DNA of 59,228 nt from Beroe ovata (lineage: Eukaryota > Ctenophora > Nuda > Beroida > Beroidae): the NCBI GenBank assembly GCA_946803715.1, contig CAMPET010000094.1:117920-177147 (forward strand). The letters run 5' to 3'. Below are positions 10,501-19,398 of this stretch, piece by piece (position 1 is the stretch's first letter; each line of letters starts with the position of its first letter). The notes beneath the pieces were generated by a model. The model was not told the origin of the DNA and ran no database searches. It saw only the letters and a program-made list of their open reading frames with translations. Position numbers and translations under genes: made by a program.

Positions 10501-12247
10501 GATGAGTATTGTCACACCGTACCCAGCCAGTTTCTTGAGAAGTAGGACGAGATTGTGAGCAGCGAATGAATCGAGTCCGGTTGTCGGTTCATCTAACAGC
10601 AAAACACCTATGCGGTCATAAAATAGTTAAACTTAATGCACCGAGAATTTTTCAAGAATTGCGACGCGCGTACAGCGCAACTATTTCACGACGTTCGGAG
10701 TGTACGAACAACGTCAAAAGGAATTTATTCGTCGCTAAATGATTGTCACTCTTGACACCACACTCATGACTAACTCGGGGCATTGACGAGTTGTACACCG
10801 ATTGACACCCTCCTCCTCTCCCCTCCACTCAGTCCCCGTGTGTGTTCGTCACCAATTCTTGTATCTGAGACATGGGCCAGCCCCAACCGGTCAATTACTG
10901 TTTGAACCTGGCGATGGATAAATAAAACGTGATGGAGCCCCTTTACTAAATTGAGTCGAAATTGTAGACCAGTTAAAATGAGACGCAAGTCAATTTTAAC
11001 TTTTTCGACTTAACGAAAAACATTAACGGTGTCAATCCGAGTTCCGACAGTAACAATTGGATGACGAAATGAGTATACACTCACTCTCTCCTCCTTGGAA
11101 GCCTCGTTTTCGTTAAGAGTGAAGTGTGAAACAAACATGAGCGTCTCCCAAACTGTCAGATTCGGCAACATGTGGTCGTGCTGCGAGAAGATGCGAGTGA
11201 GGTAACTTCTGTGCACATGTTGCGCACCCCTAATTTTACTCTGTGATCTATCGTAAAAAGGTCCACGGAGCCGCGCACTGCGCAGAGTATTACTATTTGA
11301 GTCGAGCAGCGCGGGAACAGCAACTTACGAGAGGTGACATGTCACAGGTTCAATCAAAATTCACTGAACATAAAATAATTGGCTAAGCACAAATTGCGAC
11401 GACTGCTATATGATTGTATTGACTAATCATCTCTCTGTCCAATACCTGTAGGACGTATCCGGAGGAGTGTTTCATCATGCTTGGCGTACACTCAGTACCG
11501 TTCAGCAGTATCTCACCCTGGACTCTGGACCCGGGGACAGCTCTGTTAGCCAGCACGTCCAACAGACTTGTCTTTCCCGACCCTGTAAACAAAGGATGAG
11601 GTTATTTCGTGACGGAATCTTTAATCTGTTTAAACCAAGAAATCAACGATGAGGAGTAAGTTAATAACAATGAAAAACCGCGAAAAACTATCATGTGATG
11701 GAAAAAAAGTTTGTGAAATTACCCCAATCTTACCGGAGTTGCCCATGATAGCCATGAGTGTCCCATCCTGAACATGGAGCGTCACATTGTTGAGAATACT
11801 CCGGTGTGTGCACTGTCGGAACACTCTCCAGGAGGGGTACACGGGGACGGAGTATGATAGACTGTCCACGGAGAGTGCAGCTCGTTTCACGACATACGGG
11901 CAATCGGACTCGTCAAAACGGGGTGGTTTCTCGTAAAACTGAGCGGTGAGGGGTGAAGAGTAAGGGGGTGAGGGGTGGAGAATAAGGGGTGAGGGGTNTG
12001 AGGGGTGAAGAATAAGGGGGTGAGGAGTGTAGAGAATGGGGTTGAGGGGTGAAGAATAAGGGGGTGAGGGGAGAGAAGTTAGGGGTGGGGGGATGAAGTT
12101 AGAGGTGAGAGGAGAGAAGTTAGAGGTGAGAGGAGAGAAGTTAGCTAGTTAGGGGGTGAGAGAAGAGGTTATCAGAGAAGAAAGTTGGTTAGGAGTTGAA
12201 CTAACCTCATAGTGGCAATGTGTCTCGGAAATGGGTTCGACCTTCAT
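7526..12247 (-). CDS. ABCG5: ABCG5-like ATP-binding cassette half-transporter (sterolin-1 type), complete, 14 exons
   Basis: Half-transporters of this group dimerise and export sterols across the plasma membrane. Exons in gene order: 12206-12247, 11734-11938, 11446-11582, 11085-11180, 10775-10907, 10489-10607, 10236-10411, 9895-10077, 9538-9713, 9135-9297, 8830-9015, 8460-8623, 7923-7998 and 7526-7613. They sum to 1944 bases, 647 residues (human ABCG5 has 651), and every junction closes in phase. Visible motifs are Walker A GNSGSGKT (residues 80-87), signature [12 protein letters not shown] (about 186), Walker [14 protein letters not shown] (about 206) and H-loop TIHQPRS (about 243). The ABCG5-type stretches [19 protein letters not shown] and [12 protein letters not shown] follow, then a short last exon with a final membrane segment. 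All ATPase motifs are canonical. The ATG lies 2 bases after an AG, 341 bases downstream of the CLPX stop. No ABCG8 neighbour is present. Confidence 0.93.
8341..8460. repeat. (CA)n-rich microsatellite abutting an ABCG5 splice donor
   Basis: CA repeats broken by t and g run from about 8345 up to the donor of ABCG5 exon 8460-8623. On the coding strand the donor gtatgt is itself the edge of the TG-rich tract. Confidence 0.85.
9298..9450. repeat. G-rich degenerate repeat in an ABCG5 intron
   Basis: Repeats of gggagacggggg and gggaggtgag type lie between exons 9135-9297 and 9538-9713. Runs of three or more G on the + strand, which read as C on the gene strand, could form G-quadruplexes. Confidence 0.7.
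11940..12190. repeat. Purine-rich minisatellite filling ABCG5 intron 1
   Basis: Units of the form ggggtgaagaataagggggt occur five or more times and decay into agagaagttagaggtgag units. The repeat makes up almost the whole intron between exons 12206-12247 and 11734-11938. Position 11998 is an N. Confidence 0.85.
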
Positions 12248-12587
12248 AACTTATTACAATCCGACATTGTTATATCACATCAACTACAAAAGTGATGCGG
12301 ATTAGGGGTAAATTAGCGACTATAATATGTAAGGTTGTTTGGTCATGAACTTGAAAAACGAGAAGGCGCGCAAAAGAAGGTGTCAACTTTTTCAGAATCA
12401 AATTATTAGCGACAATTTGGTTCAGTTCTCTGTTTTAGTCTGGCAGTAAAAAATCATATCACAAGGTTGAACAACACAAGCAATGATAACTGACTTGATG
12501 ATGTGGTTCAGATTGAAACGTCTCTTTTAAATAACCTACCAGTACCCAAAAAACAACAGTCCGACAAACAAACAAATAGTGACGTCA

Positions 12588-15532
12588 TCAGGCTTTTGCT
12601 GCGGCGTCACCCTGTCTGGTATAGTCTGGAGACGCACCTTCAAGGACGGTATCACTGTTTATTACGACTTGTGTTATATCCGAGCCTGGTACCTCAAACA
12701 TGGCATCCAGCAGGGTGGTCTCCACTATGGACTTGAGTGCCCTGGCACCTGTTGTCATGGTAACGGTGTCAATGGTAATGATGTCAATCGAATCACGCGT
12801 CTCCGAGGAGGGAATTTAAGTTGGGAGAAAAGAAGGGGAAACGACTTACCAGTTTTCTTGCAGAAAGCAAGCTCTGCTACAGACCGGATAGCGTCATCCG
12901 TAAACTGCAAGTCACAGTTGTTAAGAGAGAGCAGGTCTTTCAACTGGGATATCACGCCGCGTTCCTTGTTCGTTGCTATCACCATTAGATCTTCCTGTGG
13001 GATGAACATTGCTCAGTCCCGTTGCTAAGCAAATGTGACAAATGATGTTGCCAAGCAACGAACATTGTTGCTCAAAGGCAAGCGTTGTTGCTAACAACCT
13101 GTGTCAAGCTGTCAAGTGTCACCACGACTGGTATTCTTCCTGCTAGCTCAGGGATTACACCGTAATCCAGAATGTCGCGTGGTTCAACCTGCGATGACGT
13201 CATAGAGGTTTTATATCCCTCCGAACTGTAGAAATTGGCACTTCACTAGTGGACCGCGAACAAGTGGCACTCAACCTGGACAAGAAGTTTGTCTCGAGCT
13301 CGGTTTTGATCTTCTGTCTGTTTTATCATCTTCCTTCTCTCCTTCCTTGCTTCTGATACCTTCTCTGAATCTTCTTCTTCATTCCCTAGGATTGGAGACG
13401 AGTCATGCTACAAATCAAGGAGTTTTATCTCCTTATCATGACCTTGAATTATCTGTTCGTTCCAAACCTTGATTCGATGCAACTGTCTGTTGCTGTTCCG
13501 TGGATATTGGGGCTCCGAAGCCGAGCGACTTGGCGGAGGTTCTCTTCTTGATAATATTGTCGAGACCGATAAATGCCCCGGACGCGAGAAACATGATGTT
13601 TCGAGTATCGATCTAAATGTGATGAGTAACTGTGAATGTAACTGCAATCACGACTATTACTATTTGTCACTTGATCTCGACAGGATATAATTCTCGATCC
13701 TCCTACATGACTACCTGGTATGACTTGTTCTTGCTCTTATCCGAGACAGTGACGGTAGTCCCCTCAATTATCTTGAGCAAGCTCTGCTGAACTCCCTCCC
13801 CACCTATATCCTTCCCTCCATGCTTGTTCCGCTTACTGGCTAGCTTATCCAACTGAGGAGCAAGGCACAGGGCTATGTTGTATGGAAAGTTACTAATTGG
13901 CGGCGATCCAGTTGCGCTTCGGTGGCTTTCTAGTGGCTTCGCTGTTCTGAAGAATGCCCTTCAGTTTCAACAACACCCACCAACACCTTCACTCACCTCG
14001 TCTAAGACAATGATGCCGCGCTGGGTACGTTCCAAGTCCTGGGACGCTGCTTGCCACAACCTCACCACAACACTCTCCACATCCTCACCTAGAGAGTGGA
14101 GGGTGAGGAGTGAGTGAGGGGTGAGAGAAAAGTGAGGAGTGAGGGGTGAGCGGAGTGAGAGAGAAGTGAGAAAATGAGGGTGAGGGAGGGGAGGAATGAA
14201 GAAGGATTTAATAGTAGAATTACATGCGATGATAGCTGCGGGTGTGAGATTTCGGTAAGAGATACTCTACAAGGAGTTACTATCAGTGGGGAAGGTTACT
14301 ATAATCATGAGTTGATCAAACCTACGTATCCAGCTTGAGTAAGAGATGTACAGTCGCATACAACCATGGGAACGTCAAGTAACTTGGCGGCCATTTGGTA
14401 CAAATATGTCTTGCCTAGGGCAGTATGGCATAAAAATACACATATTGACAATTGGCTTGACATCAATGTATTTGTATACATGCGTGTCTGGAATATGGAT
14501 GATAAGGATGAATCGCAGAGCTCCATGATGAAGAATGAGCTCCAACTAACCACTCCCCGTGGGTCCAATGAGCAAGACATTACTCTTATCCAGTCTCGGA
14601 GCCCCCTCCTTCCCCTCCCCCTCCAGTGACCTCAGTCTCTTGTAATGATTGTAGATGCTGACAGCGAGCACCCGCTTCGCTCTGTCCTGACCCTGCACGA
14701 ACTTGTCCAGGTACTGGAATATTTCACGGGGCGGGGGCGCGTGGTGAGTACGGCCTCGTTTCCTCTCGTCCTCCCCCGAGAGGGGTTCCTCGTAGGGCGG
14801 CGCGAACAGACGGTCGAGTCGCTTGTCGTCCATACTGCTTCTGAGATCGCTCCGGCTGAGCTCTTCCAGCATGTCGCTTAGAATAGGATAAATCCCATCA
14901 ACGATCATATCATTATTGAATAGGATGGAGCCAATAATATTGGAATAGAAGTTGATTACGCGATTTGCACATCACATGTTTCAGTAATGACAGAAATTCC
15001 AGATCGGTACCTGTCATACAGAGACTCGGGGAGTTGTGTATCCTTGGCTGCCGGTTCTATGGTGGTGTGAGCCACGGTGATCAGATAGTCACACTTGTGG
15101 CACCGTATGTGCCGTCTCGTGCCGGAGAAGCGGCAGTAAAACATGATCGGAGTCTTGCAGTTCGGGCATGAAAACCTGATCTTATCATTTGATCCGGCTG
15201 AGCCACTGTACCGCGGCATCAGAGTAGTCGGACTCGAGAAGATGGGTCTGGTGCTGTGGAAAAGAGAGAGAAAGAGAATGTGAATCAGAGTCAAATCAAT
15301 CAGAGCCAAGTTAATCAGAGTCAAATTAATCAGAATCAAGGTTAGAATATAGAAGAGAGACAGTTTAGAGCGGATCTCATTTGGGACGATGAAACTTGGG
15401 TCTTGGGAGTTACGATAGTCTTACTAACCATGGCGGGAATGGGAGGTTTTGCTTCACGCATTTGAGGTGGTTTGTCGTGGTAGTTCTGGTGATAGGGCTC
15501 TTGCGAACCAGCGCTTGTAGTGATCTCTGCAT
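12588..15532 (-). CDS. CLPX: Mitochondrial ClpX (AAA+ unfoldase of ClpXP), complete, 11 exons
   Basis: ClpX unfolds matrix proteins and feeds them to ClpP. Exons in gene order: 15429-15532, 15011-15253, 14551-14876, 14322-14414, 13997-14088, 13715-13852, 13468-13612, 13276-13385, 13099-13188, 12850-12994 and 12588-12748. They give 1647 bases, 548 residues, with all phases closed. The N-terminus [16 protein letters not shown] is rich in Arg and Ser without acids, like a matrix-targeting presequence. A zinc-binding domain follows with CPNC (64-67) and CHKC (86-89). Walker A is GPTGSGKT (220-227), the pore loop GYVG spans an intron, Walker B is GIIVLDE (280-286), and GEGVQQ and ASGAF follow. LGFG marks the ClpP-docking loop. 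PELAGRIP holds the arginine finger and GARALK the sensor-2 region. The start was chosen for its presequence character and because exon 1 then ends in the required phase. A second first exon lies upstream. ABCG5 begins 341 bases after the stop. Confidence 0.95.
14095..14200. repeat. Purine-rich degenerate repeat in a CLPX intron
   Basis: Copies of gtgaggagtgag / gtgaggggtgag occupy the intron between exons 13997-14088 and 14322-14414. They resemble in style the minisatellite in ABCG5 intron 1. Confidence 0.7.
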
Positions 15533-16266
15533 ATCTTGTCACACTTGAAATCACATGCTAGGGGATGTGTTACATTAGCCTTACCTATGCCCAATGACAG
15601 TGTCAAGTTGTCCATTCTTACGATCAACGAATCAGAAACGGATGTCGAGTGGAAGTCATATCAAAAACTATTTACTTTTAGTAAGCAGTCTCATGAAATG
15701 AATAAAAACTATCATAGCTAGGTATGGGATTCAGATGGTATGACTTAGAAATGAAATGTTAATTGGATAATTGAACCCCACCGATCACCANCATACACCT
15801 CTATAGATAAGACTTTGGATTAGAATATCGAAGAGAGGCAGTTTAGAGCGGATCTCATTTGGGACGATGAAACTTGGGAGTTAGGATAGTCTTACTAACC
15901 ATGGCGGGAATGGGAGGTTTTGCTTCACGCATTTGAGGTGGTTTGTTGTTGTTGATCTGGTGATGGGGCTCTTGCGAACCAGTGCTTGTAGTGATCGCTG
16001 CATATCGTCCGTTTTTTGTCACAGTTGAAATCACATGCTAGGGGATGTGTTGAATTAGCCTTACCTATGCCCTATGGCAGTGTCAAGTTGTCCATTGTTA
16101 CTATCTAAGAATCAGAAACGGATGTCGAGTGGAAGTCATATCAAAAACTATTTAGTAAGCAGTCTCATGAAATGAATAAAAACAATCATAGGTAGGTATG
16201 GGATTCAGATGGTAAGACTTAGAAATGGAATGTTAATTGGATAATTGAACCCCACCGATCACCAAT
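15340..16266. repeat. Direct tandem duplication, period about 471 bp, carrying CLPX exon 1
   Basis: The segment of about 15340-15793 recurs at about 15824-16266 with small indels. Copy 1 has seven extra bases near 15396, and copy 2 has a short insertion near 16007. Matching landmarks are gagcggatctcatttgggac, tcacatgctaggggatgtgt, caagttgtccatt and aaccccaccgatcacca. The right end of copy 2 stops next to the TDRD3-like stop codon at 16268, so copy 2 holds that gene's 3' flank. Position 15791 is an N. Confidence 0.93.
15900..16003 (-). CDS. CLPX: Second, intact copy of CLPX exon 1 (alternative first exon)
   Basis: This copy has an ATG (16001-16003 on the + strand), an open frame of 104 bases and the same gttagt donor as exon 15429-15532. 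It can therefore splice in phase onto exon 15011-15253. Its peptide starts [16 protein letters not shown] and differs from copy 1 by one residue (Thr to Ser). The two copies differ at about seven bases in 104 and nearly all changes are silent. I infer that it is a usable alternative start, not a dead copy. The ATG is 264 bases beyond the TDRD3-like stop. Confidence 0.8.
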
Positions 16267-16267
16267 A

Positions 16268-18004
16268 TCATCTGTTCCTATACGCTGATGATCGACCACG
16301 TCGACCCGAAAGTTTGGACGCATCATACGGCTCTCGTTGATAATTCCTATCGGCTTCATGACGTCTCCTATCGTCCCTATACTCATTTCTCCCTCTGTCT
16401 TCACCATACCGTCCTCTTTCGTCCCTATCGTCATGCCTACTCCTTTCACCATCATATCGCCGATAATCATTACGGTATTCGTCCCGATATTCATTCCTAT
16501 CGTAACGTTCCCGGTAATCATTCCTCCCGCCGTCCTCCCGTGCAGGATGATCGTTCCGTCTGTACGAGGAGGAGAACTGATCACGATCGTCGTGTCCGGT
16601 TCTACGAGTGTCGGAGTGAGACGATCGATTTCTAGATCCACTGCCGTTTTGACCGTGACGATTGTTATCCGAGATTCCCATGTCCTGGAAGGACTCGGTC
16701 ATATGTTGCGGGTCACGGGACCCATCAATATCATAGTCAGGGCTTCCACGATAGTGGATTGGTATTGGATGGCGGTTGTAGTGGGATGGAATCGGTTCAT
16801 CGTATAACAAGTGGTCATGAACCTCAAAACCTTCATCATCAACCTCAGGGTAAGGTTGTCCACATGATGAAACAGGACATGGATCAAGAACAGTTTTTCC
16901 ATGACCAGATGCCTCCCCTAGAGCTGGGAAATCGCCCGGACCTAGCGCAGGGAAGTCAATATCATGTTGTTTCTGATTACTCCCATCTGCCCTGAAACCC
17001 CGGTCCCGTACCGACCTCTCCGGGTTATGTCCATCACCGCGGCGACCCCGTCTCTCCCCGCCCCTCGACCCCCGGGTTCCACCTCTATGAGGTGGTCTGT
17101 CATCTGATCTATCTCTCCTATCATCAGCTCTGATCTGCTGATCATCGCTGCGGAAATGCTCACGCCCCTCCCTCGGTTCACTGTGGTGATCATCTCGTCC
17201 CCCTCTTCCCCTCCCTCCCCGAGACCTGCCACCTCTCCCACCACGTGACTTTTCTCCACCACGTGACTTTTCTCCACCACGTGACCTCTCCCGACCACGT
17301 GATGGACGTTCCCCACCACGAGATGGACGTTCCCCACGACCTCTGTTTCCATGGGAACGAGCACTCCCTCCTTGCCTCCCTTCATTCTGCAGTTCACCAT
17401 GCCGCATGCTATGACCACCATCAAAGGTAGACCTCTCCCTCGAGGTGTCTGCAGGTGGGGCCGACTTCAAACTATTGCCGGCAATGACAGTTCCACTCTG
17501 CATTGCCTCTTCAAATGGTACGAATCTCGGTGGTCCACCATCACTGTCTCCAGTCTTCTTGGAAATAGCCTCGTTCTTCTCAATGTTCTCAACCAACTTC
17601 TCCACCCTCCCACCCAACACTTCACAATTTGCTGGAGTTAGGAGGAGAAAGCCACCGATCACGTCAACTTTTCCCCTCAGTCGAATCTTCGTACCCGGGT
17701 ATGTATTTCCGTGTAGCCCCGGCACTGGCTTCAGATTCATAGCGGCACAGGTTGAAATACCGTCAGTAAGGGTGATCTTGTACATGCTTTTCGGAGACCC
17801 CTTATCGCTGCTGATCTTTGAATGGCTCACGTCTTTGAGACGCTTAACTTGGAGCATTTTAGGTCCGTCCAGAGAGGAAACATTGTTGAAATCAGCAGGT
17901 ATGATCTTAGCTCCAACTTGGTTCAGATCGGTGTCAAGTAGTTCCTTGTGAGTCTTGTTGATTTCTGGCTTGAGGATCCAGCCTTCACGATCTAAGGATG
18001 CCAT
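16268..18004 (-). CDS. TDRD3-like protein: N-terminal OB-fold, long RGG and RD-rich tail, no Tudor or UBA domain
   Basis: TDRD3 binds topoisomerase 3-beta through an N-terminal OB-fold and acts on R-loops and mRNPs. This uninterrupted frame of 578 residues matches the TDRD3/RMI1-type N-terminus: LDTDLNQVGAKIIPADF, GPKMLQVKRLKDVS, YKITLTDG, PGTKIRLRGKVDV, FLLLTPANCEVLGG and, near 157, GGPPRFVPFEEA. The rest differs. There is an RGG/RG box at about 200-330 with near-perfect repeats of GEKSRGG. Then comes a doubled FPALG motif (DIDFPALGPGDFPALGEA, about 350-365), and a disordered Arg/Asp/Tyr-rich tail that ends just before the stop. UBA and Tudor domains of vertebrate TDRD3 are not seen in this frame, and no further exon is needed. 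The ATG lies 3 bases after a pyrimidine-rich acceptor (ctag). CUTA ends 236 bases upstream. Confidence 0.85.
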   Translation of the reverse strand: MASLDREGWILKPEINKTHKELLDTDLNQVGAKIIPADFNNVSSLDGPKMLQVKRLKDVSHSKISSDKGSPKSMYKITLTDGISTCAAMNLKPVPGLHGNTYPGTKIRLRGKVDVIGGFLLLTPANCEVLGGRVEKLVENIEKNEAISKKTGDSDGGPPRFVPFEEAMQSGTVIAGNSLKSAPPADTSRERSTFDGGHSMRHGELQNEGRQGGSARSHGNRGRGERPSRGGERPSRGRERSRGGEKSRGGEKSRGGRGGRSRGGRGRGGRDDHHSEPREGREHFRSDDQQIRADDRRDRSDDRPPHRGGTRGSRGGERRGRRGDGHNPERSVRDRGFRADGSNQKQHDIDFPALGPGDFPALGEASGHGKTVLDPCPVSSCGQPYPEVDDEGFEVHDHLLYDEPIPSHYNRHPIPIHYRGSPDYDIDGSRDPQHMTESFQDMGISDNNRHGQNGSGSRNRSSHSDTRRTGHDDRDQFSSSYRRNDHPAREDGGRNDYRERYDRNEYRDEYRNDYRRYDGERSRHDDRDERGRYGEDRGRNEYRDDRRRHEADRNYQREPYDASKLSGRRGRSSAYRNR

Positions 18005-18239
18005 ATCCTAGACAAAGTGAAATGATCAGCTTCCAACTAGAATGATAAATTATTTTAGGAGTAAGACGCGAATCAGGATATCACACGCTTCAACGCGGAA
18101 ATCGATTGGCCTTGCTGCAAACGAAAATAAATTATTTTAACTAATCTCCCCTCATCTCAACAACATGGTTCTCCCATTCCATCAAGCATCAATCATGAGC
18201 TCTTCACCAAATTATCTGTAAGCCAGACACAGAGAAACC

Positions 18240-18980
18240 TCATTTGGAACAAGCCTTTTCTACCCAGTCCAAATAGGGCTTGTTTCCTTGATCTATCTCG
18301 GCCGAAATCACCTGCAACCGGAATTTGTTACGTTAGTTTAACTTACCCCTGACAATTGAAGCAGACCCAATCTCTGACACTATACAAATGAATTGATAAC
18401 AAACCTCAACACAATCGTAAGGGTGATTCGCTTTGACGAACTCGCTGAGCTCACTGAATCGTTCCCGAGCTGACTTTATCATCAGTATCAACTATGACAA
18501 GGAAATAGGTAAGGGGAGAAGTCGGATAAAATAACATTGGGCCACTGCAGATCCTAAACAACGTCTTCAGGTCAAAGATAACAAAAGTGTCAAAAATTGA
18601 AACTAAAATTATACTCAAAATGTCATCTACCTCTGAATCTTCCTCCATCTTTCCCTCCCATTCATAGTAGCTGGTCACACCTGGTATGACATTGATACAC
18701 GCTGCTAGCTTTCTCTCCAGCAGACCTTGAGAGGGGTATGAGTTCAGAACACAAACTGACCCTGATTGTCAAACTTTCAATATCATTTCATAATAATATG
18801 ACAATAAAAGTAGGTATATTTATGCGTGCTGCAGAACCATGAAAAAGGCAATAGGGTATCGTGAAACCCCTACGACCTACGTATTTGAAAAAACCCACCT
18901 GCCGCGATTTTCTTGCCAACTTCCTTGGTTGGTACCGTAACGAAAACCATACAGAACTTGGACACACCTGAGGTAGCCAT
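18240..18980 (-). CDS. CUTA: CutA family divalent-cation tolerance protein, complete, 4 exons
   Basis: CutA forms a very stable trimer with a ferredoxin-like fold. Bacterial members are linked to copper tolerance, and the mammalian protein has been linked to acetylcholinesterase anchoring. Exons are 18899-18980, 18631-18725, 18405-18491 and 18240-18311. They make 336 bases and 111 residues with all phases closed. Family landmarks are [53 protein letters not shown] and the C-terminal block around [10 protein letters not shown]. The protein starts almost at the conserved core. It has no signal or transit peptide, unlike longer vertebrate forms. The ATG is one base after tatag with a pyrimidine-rich tract before it. 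It sits 419 bases after the SMNDC1 stop and 236 bases before the TDRD3-like start, all on one strand. Confidence 0.97.
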
Positions 18981-19398
18981 CCTATATGACAGAGGAATGA
19001 TCAGTTGTCAGTTGTCTTTGTATCTATAGTACACGGGATCATGGTATTGTGATAATTTCACTAAATTGGGAAGAATAAATGAAACATGGGATAAAACATA
19101 GTCAAATATTATCAAGTGGACGAGCTGCTGTGGGTATAACAAACTGGGATTACACGACTTGGTTTGTTAGTCTCTTGTTCCTGCCACACAGATTCCGTAC
19201 ACAGATTCTGACACATTATTTAGCTCGATTTGATTGATATTTCTGTTGTAGAACAGAATTAAAATGCGGTGATTTGGGTTATGCACCGTTAACAGCAAAT
19301 AGCATAACGACAACTTGTAACATAATACGACTCAGATGCGACAGAGCATCTAAAGAAGCAGCATCAGTACGGAGAGTGATGATAGTTACTTCTTTTGG

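Noticed and set aside
10148-12247. Reading the transporter as ABCG8
   Set aside because: Some stretches (signature, GYPCPRY) resemble ABCG8 equally, but the membrane half ([21 protein letters not shown]) and intact Walker A fit ABCG5 better. Both names are approximate outside vertebrates.
12616-12637. Alternative last CLPX intron between gtgcgt and accag
   Set aside because: It would be only about 22 bases. Reading through gives a sensible C-terminus ([16 protein letters not shown]) and stop.
16337-17951. Plus-strand frames of 78-168 residues
   Set aside because: Antisense shadows of the TDRD3-like gene, kept open by its low-complexity codons.
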